Assembly: GCA_034509925.1 (NCBI GenBank)
Contig: CM067533.1
Location: forward strand, 2,496,001 to 2,560,000
From: Hirudinaria manillensis
Taxonomy: Eukaryota > Annelida > Clitellata > Hirudinida > Hirudinidae
Length of the DNA: 64,000 nucleotides
Direction: 5' to 3'
The position numbers were made by a program, and so were the translations under genes. Of the stretch, positions 42,377 through 57,772 are shown piece after piece (positions within the stretch are counted from its first letter, which is position 1; each line of letters opens with the position of its first letter). The notes under the pieces were generated by a model. The model had not been told where the DNA came from and did no database searches. It was given only the letters and a program-made list of their open reading frames with translations.

Positions 42377-45300
42377 CAGTACGAGTCATGAATCTTCTAA
42401 CAAGAGAAGAATGAAATTGCAAGTCATCGGACAATGTCAACTCCAAATAGAGCTTCGATTTCACACAGTACGAGTCATGAATCTTCTAACAAGAGAAGAA
42501 AGAAATTGCAAGTCATCAGACAAAGTCAACTCCAAAGACTGCTTCGATTTCACACAATACAAGTCATGAATCTTCTAACAAGAGAAGAAAGAAATTGCAA
42601 GTCATCAGACAAAGTCAACTCCAAAGACTGCTTCGATTTCACACAATACAAGTCATGAATCTTCTAACAACAAAAGAAAGAAATTGGAAGTCATAAGACA
42701 AAGTCAACTCCAGCACAATATCTTCACAAACAATTGTCTTTTCCGAAACGTAACCTCCATCATGCGCGGAGTAGATGTGAACTCTAGTCCCGCCGGCCGA
42801 GAAATGCCATAGCCAACTCGCTCTCCTTAATTTATAGCTATCGGCGCCTCAGCAGCATGCAGGCGTGCATCGCGTGCGTGCTAGCTACCAGCACGAGGCT
42901 TGGCTTCCCGCCCATTTATGGCGTGATTAATTGAAGAGTAAGGGCTTGTTATTCTTTGTTTTTATGGAAATTAAATTTTATTTCTATGGAAATCATCGGA
43001 CAATGTCAACTCCAAATAGAGCTTCGATTTCACACAGTACGAGTCATGAATCTTCTAACAAGAGAAGAAAGAAATTGCAAGTCATCAGACAAAGTCAACT
43101 CCAAAGACTGCTTCGATTTCACACAATACAAGTCATGAATCTTCTAACAAGAGAAGAAAGAAATTGAAAGTCATCAGACAAAGTCAACTCCAAAGACTGC
43201 TTCGATTTCACACAATACAAGTCATGAATCTTCTAACAAGAGAAGAAAGAAATTGCAAGTCATCAGACAAAGTCAACTCCAAAGACTGCTTCGATTTCAC
43301 ACAATACAAGTCATGAATCTTCTAACAACAAAAGAAAGAAATTGGAAGTCATAAGACAAAGTCAACTCCAGCACAATATCTTCACAAACAATTGTCTTTT
43401 CCGAAACGTAACCTCCATCATGCGCGGAGTAGATGTGAACTCTAGTCCCGCCGGCCGAGAAATGCCATAGCCAACTCGCTCTCCTTAATTTATAGCTATC
43501 GGCGCCTCAGCAGCATGCAGGCGTGCATCGCGTGCGTGCTAGCTACCAGCACGAGGCTTGGCTTCCCGCCCATTTATGGCGTGATTAATTGAAGAGTAAG
43601 GGCTTGTTATTCTTTGTTTTTATGGAAATTAAATTTTATTTCTATGGAAATCATCGGACAATGTCAACTCCAAATAGAGCTTCGATTTCACACAGTACGA
43701 GTCATGAATCTTCTAACAAGAGAAGAATGAAATTGCAAGTCATCGGACAATGTCAACTCCAAATAGAGCTTCGATTTCACACAGTACGAGTCATGAATCT
43801 TCTAACAAGAGAAGAAAGAAATTGCAAGTCATCAGACAAAGTCAACTCCAAAGACTGCTTCGATTTCACACAATACAAGTCATGAATCTTCTAACAAGAG
43901 AAGAAAGAAATTGCAAGTCATCAGACAAAGTCAACTCCAAAGACTGCTTCGATTTCACACAATACAAGTCATGAATCTTCTAACAACAAAAGAAAGAAAT
44001 TGGAAGTCATAAGACAAAGTCAACTCCAGCACAATATCTTCACAAACAATTGTCTTTTCCGAAACGTAACCTCCATCATGCGCGGAGTAGATGTGAACTC
44101 TAGTCCCGCCGGCCGAGAAATGCCATAGCCAACTCGCTCTCCTTAATTTATAGCTATCGGCGCCTCAGCAGCATGCAGGCGTGCATCGCGTGCGTGCTAG
44201 CTACTAGCACGAGGCTTGGCTTCCCGCCCATTTATGGCGTGATTAATTGAAGAGTAAGGGCTTGTTATTCTTTGTTTTTATGGAAATTAAATTTTATTTC
44301 TATGGAAATCATCGGACAATGTCAACTCCAAATAGAGCTTCGATTTCACACAGTACGAGTCATGAATCTTCTAACAAGAGAAGAATGAAATTGCAAGTCA
44401 TCAGACAAAGTCAACTCCAAAGACTGCTTCGATTTCACACAGTACGAGTCATGAATCTTCTAACAAGAGAAGAAAGAAATTGCAAGTCATCAGACAAAGT
44501 CAACTCCAAAGACTGCTTCGATTTCACACAATACAAGTCATGAATCTTCTAACAACAAAAGAAAGAAATTGGAAGTCATAAGACAAAGTCAACTCCAGCA
44601 CAATATCTTCACAAACAATTGTCTTTTCCGAAACGTAACCTCCATCATGCGCGGAGTAGATGTGAACTCTAGTCCCGCCGGCCGAGAAATGCCATAGCCA
44701 ACTCGCTCTCCTTAATTTATAGCTATCGGCGCCTCAGCAGCATGCAGGCGTGCATCGCGTGCGTGCTAGCTACCAGCACGAGGCTTGGCTTCCCGCCCAT
44801 TTACGGCGTGATTAATTGAAGAGTAAGGGCTTGTTATTCTTTGTTTTTATGGAAATTAAATTTTATTTCTATGGAAATCATCGGACAATGTCAACTCCAA
44901 ATAGAGCTTCGATTTCACACAGTACGAGTCATGAATCTTCTAACAAGAGAAGAATGAAATTGCAAGTCATCGGACAATGTCAACTCCAAATAGAGCTTCG
45001 ATTTCACACAGTACGAGTCATGAATCTTCTAACAAGAGAAGAAAGAAATTGCAAGTCATCAGACAAAGTCAACTCCAAAGACTGCTTCGATTTCACACAA
45101 TACAAGTCATGAATCTTCTAACAAGAGAGAAAGAAATTGCAAGTCATCAGACAAAGTCAACTCCAAAGACTGCTTCGATTTCACACAATACAAGTCATGA
45201 ATCTTCTAACAACAAAAGAAAGAAATTGGAAGTCATAAGACAAAGTCAACTCCAGCACAATATCTTCACAAACAATTGTCTTTTCCGAAACGTAACCTCC

Positions 45301-48300
45301 ATCATGCGCGGAGTAGATGTGAACTCTAGTCCCGCCGGCCGAGAAATGCCATAGCCAACTCGCTCTCCTTAATTTATAGCTATCGGCGCCTCAGCAGCAT
45401 GCAGGCGTGCATCGCGTGCGTGCTAGCTACCAGCACGAGGCTTGGCTTCCCGCCCATTTATGGCGTGATTAATTGAAGAGTAAGGGCTTGTTATTCTTTG
45501 TTTTTATGGAAATTAAATTTTATTTCTATGGAAATCATCGGACAATGTCAACTCCAAATAGAGCTTCGATTTCACACAGTACGAGTCATGAATCTTCTAA
45601 CAAGAGAAGAAAGAAATTGCAAGTCATCAGACAAAGTCAACTCCAAAGACTGCTTCGATTTCACACAATACAAGTCATGAATCTTCTAACAACAAAAGAA
45701 AGAAATTGGAAGTCATAAGACAAAGTCAACTCCAGCACAATATCTTCACAAACAATTGTCTTTTCCGAAACGTAACCTCCATCATGCGCGGAGTAGATGT
45801 GAACTCTAGTCCCGCCGGCCGAGAAATGCCATAGCCAACTCGCTCTCCTTAATTTATAGCTATCGGCGCCTCAGCAGCATGCAGGCGTGCATCGCGTGCG
45901 TGCTAGCTACTAGCACGAGGCTTGGCTTCCCGCCCATTTATGGCGTGATTAATTGAAGAGTAAGGGCTTGTTATTCTTTGTTTTTATGGAAATTAAATTT
46001 TATTTCTATGGAAATCATCGGACAATGTCAACTCCAAATAGAGCTTCGATTTCACACAGTACGAGTCATGAATCTTCTAACAAGAGAAGAAAGAAATTGC
46101 AAGTCATCAGACAAAGTCAACTCCAAAGACTGCTTCGATTTCACACAATACAAGTCATGAATCTTCTAACAACAAAAGAAAAAAATTGGAAGTCATAAGA
46201 CAAAGTCAACTCCAGCACAATATCTTCACAAACAATTGTCTTTTCCGACACGTAACCTCCATCATGCGCGGAGTAGATGTGAACTCTAGTCCCGCCGGCC
46301 GAGAAATGCCATAGCCAACTCGCTCTCCTTAATTTATAGCTATCGGCGCCTCAGCAGCATGCAGGCGTGCATCGCGTGCGTGCTAGCTACTAGCACGAGG
46401 CTTGGCTTCCCGCCCATTTATGGCGTGATTAATTGAAGAGTAAGGGCTTGTTATTCTTTGTTTTTATGGAAATTAAATTTTATTTCTATGGAAATCATCG
46501 GACAATGTCAACTCCAAATAGAGCTTCGATTTCACACAGTACGAGTCATGAATCTTCTAACAAGAGAAGAAAGAAATTGCAAGTCATCAGACAAAGTCAA
46601 CTCCAAAGACTGCTTCGATTTCACACAATACAAGTCATGAATCTTCTAACAAGAGAAGAAAGAAATTGAAAGTCATCAGACAAAGTCAACTCCAAAGACT
46701 GCTTCGATTTCACACAATACAAGTCATGAATCTTCTAACAAGTGAAGAAAGAAATTGAAAGTCATCAGACAAAGTCAACTCCAAAGACTGCTTCGATTTC
46801 ACACAATACAAGTCATGAATCTTCTAACAACAAAAGAAAGAAATTGGAAGTCATAAGACAAAGTCAACTCCAGCACAATATCTTCACAAACAATTGTCTT
46901 TTCCGAAACGTAACCTCCATCATGCGCGGAGTAGATGTGAACTCTAGTCCCGCCGGCCGAGAAATGCCATAGCCAACTCGCTCTCCTTAATTTATAGCTA
47001 TCGGCGCCTCAGCAGCATGCAGGCGTGCATCGCGTGCGTGCTAGCTACTAGCACGAGGCTTGGCTTCCCGCCCATTTATGGCGTGATTAATTGAAGAGTA
47101 AGGGCTTGTTATTCTTTGTTTTTATGGAAATTAAATTTTATTTCTATGGAAATCATCGGACAATGTCAACTCCAAATAGAGCTTCGATTTCACACAGTAC
47201 GAGTCATGAATCTTCTAACAAGAGAAGAAAGAAATTGCAAGTCATCAGACAAAGTCAACTCCAAAGACTGCTTCGATTTCACACAATACAAGTCATGAAT
47301 CTTCTAACAACAAAAGAAAAAATTGGAAGTCATAAGACAAAGTCAACTCCAGCACAATATCTTCACAAACAATTGTCTTTTCCGAAACGTAACCTCCATC
47401 ATGCGCGGAGTAGATGTGAACTCTAGTCCCGCCGGCCGAGAAATGCCATAGCCAACTCGCTCTCCTTAATTTATAGCTATCGGCGCCTCAGCAGCATGCA
47501 GGCGTGCATCGCGTGCGTGCTAGCTACTAGCACGAGGCTTGGCTTCCCGCCCATTTATGGCGTGATTAATTGAAGAGTAAGGGCTTGTTATTCTTTGTTT
47601 TTATGGAAATTAAATTTTATTTCTATGGAAATCATCGGACAATGTCAACTCCAAATAGAGCTTCGATTTCACACAGTACGAGTCATGAATCTTCTAACAA
47701 GAGAAGAAAGAAATTGCAAGTCATCAGACAAAGTCAACTCCAAAGACTGCTTCGATTTCACACAATACAAGTCATGAATCTTCTAACAAGAGAAGAAAGA
47801 AATTGAAAGTCATCAGACAAAGTCAACTCCAAAGACTGCTTCGATTTCACACAATACAAGTCATGAATCTTCTAACAAGTGAAGAAAGAAATTGAAAGTC
47901 ATCAGACAAAGTCAACTCCAAAGACTGCTTCGATTTCACACAATACAAGTCATGAATCTTCTAACAACAAAAGAAAGAAATTGGAAGTCATAAGACAAAG
48001 TCAACTCCAGCACAATATCTTCACAAACAATTGTCTTTTCCGAAACGTAACCTCCATCATGCGCGGAGTAGATGTGAACTCTAGTCCCGCCGGCCGAGAA
48101 ATGCCATAGCCAACTCGCTCTCCTTAATTTATAGCTATCGGCGCCTCAGCAGCATGCAGGCGTGCATCGCGTGCGTGCTAGCTACTAGCACGAGGCTTGG
48201 CTTCCCGCCCATTTATGGCGTGATTAATTGAAGAGTAAGGGCTTGTTATTCTTTGTTTTTATGGAAATTAAATTTTATTTCTATGGAAATCATCGGACAA

Positions 48301-50500
48301 TGTCAACTCCAAATAGAGCTTCGATTTCACACAGTACGAGTCATGAATCTTCTAACAAGAGAAGAAAGAAATTGCAAGTCATCAGACAAAGTCAACTCCA
48401 AAGACTGCTTCGATTTCACACAATACAAGTCATGAATCTTCTAACAAGAGAAGAAAGAAATTGAAAGTCATCAGACAAAGTCAACTCCAAAGACTGCTTC
48501 GATTTCACACAATACAAGTCATGAATCTTCTAACAACAAAAGAAAGAAATTGGAAGTCATAAGACAAAGTCAACTCCAGCACAATATCTTCACAAACAAT
48601 TGTCTTTTCCGACACGTAACCTCCATCATGCGCGGAGTAGATGTGAACTCTAGTCCCGCCGGCCGAGAAATGCCATAGCCAACTCGCTCTCCTTAATTTA
48701 TAGCTATCGGCGCCTCAGCAGCATGCAGGCGTGCATCGCGTGCGTGCTAGCTACCAGCACGAGGCTTGGCTTCCCGCCCATTTATGGCGTGATTAATTGA
48801 AGAGTAAGGGCTTGTTATTCTTTGTTTTTATGGAAATTAAATTTTATTTCTATGGAAATCATCGGACAATGTCAACTCCAAATAGAGCTTCGATTTCACA
48901 CAGTACGAGTCATGAATCTTCTAACAAGAGAAGAATGAAATTGCAAGTCATCGGACAATGTCAACTCCAAATAGAGCTTCGATTTCACACAGTACGAGTC
49001 ATGAATCTTCTAACAAGAGAAGAAAGAAATTGCAAGTCATCAGACAAAGTCAACTCCAAAGACTGCTTCGATTTCACACAATACAAGTCATGAATCTTCT
49101 AACAACAAAAGAAAGAAATTGGAAGTCATAAGACAAAGTCAACTCCAGCACAATATCTTCACAAACAATTGTCTTTTCCGTAACGTAACCTCCATCATGC
49201 GCGGAGTAGATGTGAACTCTAGTCCCGCCGGCCGAGAAATGCCATAGCCAACTCGCTCTCCTTAATTTATAGCTATCGGCGCCTCAGCAGCATGCAGGCG
49301 TGCATCGCGTGCGTGCTAGCTACTAGCACGAGGCTTGGCTTCCCGCCCATTTATGGCGTGATTAATTGAAGAGTAAGGGCTTGTTATTCTTTGTTTTTAT
49401 GGAAATTAAATTTTATTTCTATGGAAATCATCGGACAATGTCAACTCCAAATAGAGCTTCGATTTCACACAGTACGAGTCATGAATCTTCTAACAAGAGA
49501 AGAAAGAAATTGCAAGTCATCAGACAAAGTCAACTCCAAAGACTGCTTCGATTTCACACAATACAAGTCATGAATCTTCTAACAACAAAAGAAAGAAATT
49601 GGAAGTCATAAGACAAAGTCAACTCCAGCACAATATCTTCACAAACAATTGTCTTTTCCGAAACGTAACCTCCATCATGCGCGGAGTAGATGTGAACTCT
49701 AGTCCCGCCGGCCGAGAAATGCCATAGCCAACTCGCTCTCCTTAATTTATAGCTATCGGCGCCTCAGCAGCATGCAGGCGTGCATCGCGTGCGTGCTAGC
49801 TACTAGCACGAGGCTTGGCTTCCCGCCCATTTATGGCGTGATTAATTGAAGAGTAAGGGCTTGTTATTCTTTGTTTTTATGGAAATTAAATTTTATTTCT
49901 ATGGAAATCATCGGACAATGTCAACTCCAAATAGAGCTTCGATTTCACACAGTACGAGTCATGAATCTTCTAACAAGAGAAGAAAGAAATTGCAAGTCAT
50001 CAGACAAAGTCAACTCCAAAGACTGCTTCGATTTCACACAATACAAGTCATGAATCTTCTAACAAGAGAAAGAAATTGAAAGTCATCAGACAAAGTCAAC
50101 TCCAAAGACTGCTTCGATTTCACACAATACAAGTCATGAATCTTCTAACAAGTGAAGAAAGAAATTGAAAGTCATCAGACAAAGTCAACTCCAAAGACTG
50201 CTTCGATTTCACACAATACAAGTCATGAATCTTCTAACAACAAAAGAAAGAAATTGGAAGTCATAAGACAAAGTCAACTCCAGCACAATATCTTCACAAA
50301 CAATTGTCTTTTCCGAAACGTAACCTCCATCATGCGCGGAGTAGATGTGAACTCTAGTCCCGCCGGCCGAGAAATGCCATAGCCAACTCGCTCTCCTTAA
50401 TTTATAGCTATCGGCGCCTCAGCAGCATGCAGGCGTGCATCGCGTGCGTGCTAGCTACTAGCACGAGGCTTGGCTTCCCGCCCATTTATGGCGTGATTAA

Positions 50501-53500
50501 TTGAAGAGTAAGGGCTTGTTATTCTTTGTTTTTATGGAAATTAAATTTTATTTCTATGGAAATCATCGGACAATGTCAACTCCAAATAGAGCTTCGATTT
50601 CACACAGTACGAGTCATGAATCTTCTAACAAGAGAAGAAAGAAATTGCAAGTCATCAGACAAAGTCAACTCCAAAGACTGCTTCGATTTCACACAATACA
50701 AGTCATGAATCTTCTAACAACAAAAGAAAGAAATTGGAAGTCATAAGACAAAGTCAACTCCAGCACAATATCTTCACAAACAATTGTCTTTTCCGAAACG
50801 TAACCTCCATCATGCGCGGAGTAGATGTGAACTCTAGTCCCGCCGGCCGAGAAATGCCATAGCCAACTCGCTCTCCTTAATTTATAGCTATCGGCGCCTC
50901 AGCAGCATGCAGGCGTGCATCGCGTGCGTGCTAGCTACTAGCACGAGGCTTGGCTTCCCGCCCATTTATGGCGTGATTAATTGAAGAGTAAGGGCTTGTT
51001 ATTCTTTGTTTTTATGGAAATTAAATTTTATTTCTATGGAAATCATCGGACAATGTCAACTCCAAATAGAGCTTCGATTTCACACAGTACGAGTCATGAA
51101 TCTTCTAACAAGAGAAGAAAGAAATTGCAAGTCATCAGACAAAGTCAACTCCAAAGACTGCTTCGATTTCACACAATACAAGTCATGAATCTTCTAACAA
51201 GAGAAGAAAGAAATTGAAAGTCATCAGACAAAGTCAACTCCAAAGACTGCTTCGATTTCACACAATACAAGTCATGAATCTTCTAACAAGTGAAGAAAGA
51301 AATTGAAAGTCATCAGACAAAGTCAACTCCAAAGACTGCTTCGATTTCACACAATACAAGTCATGAATCTTCTAACAACAAAAGAAAGAAATTGGAAGTC
51401 ATAAGACAAAGTCAACTCCAGCACAATATCTTCACAAACAATTGTCTTTTCCGAAACGTAACCTCCATCATGCGCGGAGTAGATGTGAACTCTAGTCCCG
51501 CCGGCCGAGAAATGCCATAGCCAACTCGCTCTCCTTAATTTATAGCTATCGGCGCCTCAGCAGCATGCAGGCGTGCATCGCGTGCGTGCTAGCTACTAGC
51601 ACGAGGCTTGGCTTCCCGCCCATTTATGGCGTGATTAATTGAAGAGTAAGGGCTTGTTATTCTTTGTTTTTATGGAAATTAAATTTTATTTCTATGGAAA
51701 TCATCGGACAATGTCAACTCCAAATAGAGCTTCGATTTCACACAGTACGAGTCATGAATCTTCTAACAAGAGAAGAAAGAAATTGCAAGTCATCAGACAA
51801 AGTCAACTCCAAAGACTGCTTCGATTTCACACAATACAAGTCATGAATCTTCTAACAAGAGAAGAAAGAAATTGAAAGTCATCAGACAAAGTCAACTCCA
51901 AAGACTGCTTCGATTTCACACAATACAAGTCATGAATCTTCTAACAACAAAAGAAAGAAATTGGAAGTCATAAGACAAAGTCAACTCCAGCACAATATCT
52001 TCACAAACAATTGTCTTTTCCGACACGTAACCTCCATCATGCGCGGAGTAGATGTGAACTCTAGTCCCGCCGGCCGAGAAATGCCATAGCCAACTCGCTC
52101 TCCTTAATTTATAGCTATCGGCGCCTCAGCAGCATGCAGGCGTGCATCGCGTGCGTGCTAGCTACTAGCACGAGGCTTGGCTTCCCGCCCATTTATGGCG
52201 TGATTAATTGAAGAGTAAGGGCTTGTTATTCTTTGTTTTTATGGAAATTAAATTTTATTTCTATGGAAATCATCGGACAATGTCAACTCCAAATAGAGCT
52301 TCGATTTCACACAGTACGAGTCATGAATCTTCTAACAAGATAAGAAAGAAATTGCAAGTCATCAGACAAAGTCAACTCCAAATAGAGCTTCGATTTCACA
52401 CAGTACGAGTCATGAATCTTCTAACAAGAGAAGAAAGAAATTGCAAGTCATCAGACAAAGTCAACTCCAAAGACTGCTTCGATTTCACACAATACAAGTC
52501 ATGAATCTTCTAACAAGAGAAGAAAGAAATTGAAAGTCATCAGACAAAGTCAACTCCAAAGACTGCTTCGATTTCACACAATACAAGTCATGAATCTTCT
52601 AACAACAAAAGAAAGAAATTGGAAGTCATAAGACAAAGTCAACTCCAGCACAATATCTTCACAAACAATTGTCTTTTCCGACACGTAACCTCCATCATGC
52701 GCGGAGTAGATGTGAACTCTAGTCCCGCCGGCCGAGAAATGCCATAGCCAACTCGCTCTCCTTAATTTATAGCTATCGGCGCCTCAGCAGCATGCAGGCG
52801 TGCATCGCGTGCGTGCTAGCTACTAGCACGAGGCTTGGCTTCCCGCCCATTTATGGCGTGATTAATTGAAGAGTAAGGGCTTGTTATTCTTTGTTTTTAT
52901 GGAAATTAAATTTTATTTCTATGGAAATCATCGGACAATGTCAACTCCAAATAGAGCTTCGATTTCACACAGTACGAGTCATGAATCTTCTAACAAGAGA
53001 AGAAAGAAATTGCAAGTCATCAGACAAAGTCAACTCCAAAGACTGCTTCGATTTCACACAATACAAGTCATGAATCTTCTAACAAGAGAAGAAAGAAATT
53101 GAAAGTCATCAGACAAAGTCAACTCCAAAGACTGCTTCGATTTCACACAATACAAGTCATGAATCTTCTAACAAGTGAAGAAAGAAATTGAAAGTCATCA
53201 GACAAAGTCAACTCCAAAGACTGCTTCGATTTCACACAATACAATTCATGAATCTTCTAACAACAAAAGAAAGAAATTGGAAGTCATAAGACAAAGTCAA
53301 CTCCAGCACAATATCTTCACAAACAATTGTCTTTTCCGTAACGTAACCTCCATCATGCGCGGAGTAGATGTGAACTCTAGTCCCGCCGGCCGAGAAATGC
53401 CATAGCCAACTCGCTCTCCTTAATTTATAGCTATCGGCGCCTCAGCAGCATGCAGGCGTGCATCGCGTGCGTGCTAGCTACTAGCACGAGGCTTGGCTTC

Positions 53501-56500
53501 CCGCCCATTTATAGCGTGATTAATTGAAGAGTAAGGGCTTGTTATTCTTTGTTTTTATGGAAATTAAATTTTATTTCTATGGAAATCATCGGACAATGTC
53601 AACTCCAAATAGAGCTTCGATTTCACACAGTACGAGTCATGAATCTTCTAACAAGAGAAGAAAGAAATTGCAAGTCATCAGACAAAGTCAACTCCAAAGA
53701 CTGCTTCGATTTCACACAATACAAGTCATGAATCTTCTAAAAAGTGAAGAAAGAAATTGAAAGTCATCAGACAAAGTCAACTCCAAAGACTGCTTCGATT
53801 TCACACAATACAAGTCATGAATCTTCTAACAACAAAAGAAAGAAATTGGAAGTCATAAGACAAAGTCAACTCCAGCACAATATCTTCACAAACAATTGTC
53901 TTTTCCGTAACGTAACCTCCATCATGCGCGGAGTAGATGTGAACTCTAGTCCCGCCGGCCGAGAAATGCCATAGCCAACTCGCTCTCCTTAATTTATAGC
54001 TATCGGCGCCTCAGCAGCATGCAGGCGTGCATCGCGTGCGTGCTAGCTACTAGCACGAGGCTTGGCTTCCCGCCCATTTATAGCGTGATTAATTGAAGAG
54101 TAAGGGCTTGTTATTCTTTGTTTTTATGGAAATTAAATTTTATTTCTATGGAAATCATCGGACAATGTCAACTCCAAATAGAGCTTCGATTTCACACAGT
54201 ACGAGTCATGAATCTTCTAACAAGAGAAGAAAGAAATTGCAAGTCATCAGACAAAGTCAACTCCAAAGACTGCTTCGATTTCACACAATACAAGTCATGA
54301 ATCTTCTAACAAGAGAAGAAAGAAATTGAAAGTCATCAGACAAAGTCAACTCCAAAGACTGCTTCGATTTCACACAATTCAAGTCATGAATCTTCTAACA
54401 ACAAAAGAAAAAAATTGGAAGTCATAAGACAAAGTCAACTCCAGCACAATATCTTCACAAACAATTGTCTTTTACGACACGTAACCTCCATCATGCGCGG
54501 AGTAGATGTGAACTCTAGTCCCGCCGGCCGAGAAATGCCATAGCCAACTCGCTCTCCTTAATTTATAGCTATCGGCGCCTCAGCAGCATGCAGGCGTGCA
54601 TCGCGTGCGTGCTAGCTACTAGCACGAGGCTTGGCTTCCCGCCCATTTATGGCGTGATTAATTGAAGAGTAAGGGCTTGTTATTCTTTGTTTTTATGGAA
54701 ATTAAATTTTATTTCTATGGAAATCATCGGACAATGTCAACTCCAAATAGAGCTTCGATTTCACACAGTACGAGTCATGAATCTTCTAACAAGAGAAGAA
54801 AGAAATTGCAAGTCATCAGACAAAGTCAACTCCAAAGACTGCTTCGATTTCACACAATACAAGTCATGAATCTTCTAACAAGAGAAGAAAGAAATTGAAA
54901 GTCATCAGACAAAGTCAACTCCAAAGACTGCTTCGATTTCACACAATACAAGTCATGAATCTTCTAAAAAGTGAAGAAAGAAATTGAAAGTCATCAGACA
55001 AAGTCAACTCCAAAGACTGCTTCGATTTCACACAATACAAGTCATGAATCTTCTAACAACAAAAGAAAGAAATTGGAAGTCATAAGACAAAGTCAACTCC
55101 AGCACAATATCTTCACAAACAATTGTCTTTTCCGTAACGTAACCTCCATCATGCGCGGAGTAGATGTGAACTCTAGTCCCGCCGGCCGAGAAATGCCATA
55201 GCCAACTCGCTCTCCTTAATTTATAGCTATCGGCGCCTCAGCAGCATGCAGGCGTGCATCGCGTGCGTGCTAGCTACTAGCACGAGGCTTGGCTTCCCGC
55301 CCATTTATAGCGTGATTAATTGAAGAGTAAGGGCTTGTTATTCTTTGTTTTTATGGAAATTAAATTTTATTTCTATGGAAATCATCGGACAATGTCAACT
55401 CCAAATAGAGCTTCGATTTCACACAGTACGAGTCATGAATCTTCTAACAAGAGAAGAAAGAAATTGCAAGTCATCAGACAAAGTCAACTCCAAAGACTGC
55501 TTCGATTTCACACAATACAAGTCATGAATCTTCTAAAAAGTGAAGAAAGAAATTGAAAGTCATCAGACAAAGTCAACTCCAAAGACTGCTTCGATTTCAC
55601 ACAATACAAGTCATGAATCTTCTAACAACAAAAGAAAGAAATTGGAAGTCATAAGACAAAGTCAACTCCAGCACAATATCTTCACAAACAATTGTCTTTT
55701 CCGTAACGTAACCTCCATCATGCGCGGAGTAGATGTGAACTCTAGTCCCGCCGGCCGAGAAATGCCATAGCCAACTCGCTCTCCTTAATTTATAGCTATC
55801 GGCGCCTCAGCAGCATGCAGGCGTGCATCGCGTGCGTGCTAGCTACTAGCACGAGGCTTGGCTTCCCGCCCATTTATAGCGTGATTAATTGAAGAGTAAG
55901 GGCTTGTTATTCTTTGTTTTTATGGAAATTAAATTTTATTTCTATGGAAATCATCGGACAATGTCAACTCCAAATAGAGCTTCGATTTCACACAGTACGA
56001 GTCATGAATCTTCTAACAAGAGAAGAAAGAAATTGCAAGTCATCAGACAAAGTCAACTCCAAAGACTGCTTCGATTTCACACAATACAAGTCATGAATCT
56101 TCTAACAAGAGAAGAAAGAAATTGAAAGTCATCAGACAAAGTCAACTCCAAAGACTGCTTCGATTTCACACAATACAAGTCATGAATCTTCTAACAACAA
56201 AAGAAAAAATTGGAAGTCATAAGACAAAGTCAACTCCAGCACAATATCTTCACAAACAATTGTCTTTTCCGACACGTAACCTCCATCATGCGCGGAGTAG
56301 ATGTGAACTCTAGTCCCGCCGGCCGAGAAATGCCATAGCCAACTCGCTCTCCTTAATTTATAGCTATCGGCGCCTCAGCAGCATGCAGGCGTGCATCGCG
56401 TGCGTGCTAGCTACTAGCACGAGGCTTGGCTTCCCGCCCATTTATGGCGTCATTAATTGAAGAGTAAGGGCTTGTTATTCTTTGTTTTTATGGAAATTAA

Positions 56501-57772
56501 ATTTTATTTCTATGGAAATCATCGGACAATGTCAACTCCAAATAGAGCTTCGATTTCACACAGTACGAGTCATGAATCTTCTAACAAGAGAAGAAAGAAA
56601 TTGCAAGTCATCAGACAAAGTCAACTCCAAAGACTGCTTCGATTTCACACAATACAAGTCATGAATCTTCTAACAAGAGAAGAAAGAAATTGAAAGTCAT
56701 CAGACAAAGTCAACTCCAAAGACTGCTTCGATTTCACACAATACAAGTCATGAATCTTCTAAAAAGTGAAGAAAGAAATTGAAAGTCATCAGACAAAGTC
56801 AACTCCAAAGACTGCTTCGATTTCACACAATACAAGTCATGAATCTTCTAACAACAAAAGAAAGAAATTGGAAGTCATAAGACAAAGTCAACTCCAGCAC
56901 AATATCTTCACAAACAATTGTCTTTTCCGTAACGTAACCTCCATCATGCGCGGAGTAGATGTGAACTCTAGTCCCGCCGGCCGAGAAATGCCATAGCCAA
57001 CTCGCTCTCCTTAATTTATAGCTATCGGCGCCTCAGCAGCATGCAGGCGTGCATCGCGTGCGTGCTAGCTACTAGCACGAGGCTTGGCTTCCCGCCCATT
57101 TATGGCGTCATTAATTGAAGAGTAAGGGCTTGTTATTCTTTGTTTTTATGGAAATTAAATTTTATTTCTATGGAAATCATCGGACAATGTCAACTCCAAA
57201 TAGAGCTTCGATTTCACACAGTACGAGTCATGAATCTTCTAACAAGAGAAGAAAGAAATTGCAAGTCATCAGACAAAGTCAACTCCAAAGACTGCTTCGA
57301 TTTCACACAATACAAGTCATGAATCTTCTAACAAGAGAAGAAAGAAATTGAAAGTCATCAGACAAAGTCAACTCCAAAGACTGCTTCGATTTCACACAAT
57401 ACAAGTCATGAATCTTCTAAAAAGTGAAGAAAGAAATTGAAAGTCATCAGACAAAGTCAACTCCAAAGACTGCTTCGATTTCACACAATACAAGTCATGA
57501 ATCTTCTAACAACAAAAGAAAGAAATTGGAAGTCATAAGACAAAGTCAACTCCAGCACAATATCTTCACAAACAATTGTCTTTTCCGTAACGTAACCTCC
57601 ATCATGCGCGGAGTAGATGTGAACTCTAGTCCCGCCGGCCGAGAAATGCCATAGCCAACTCGCTCTCCTTAATTTATAGCTATCGGCGCCTCAGCAGCAT
57701 GCAGGCGTGCATCGCGTGCGTGCTAGCTACTAGCACGAGGCTTGGCTTCCCGCCCATTTATAGCGTGATTAA
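50501..57772. repeat. ~7.3-kb array block, copy 2
   Basis: Partner of 30255-37527. The unit at 52208 is a chimera: its first half carries the GATAAGAAAG variant seen at 32751, and its second half returns to an A-type monomer. This points to exchange between units after the duplication. Confidence 0.85.
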
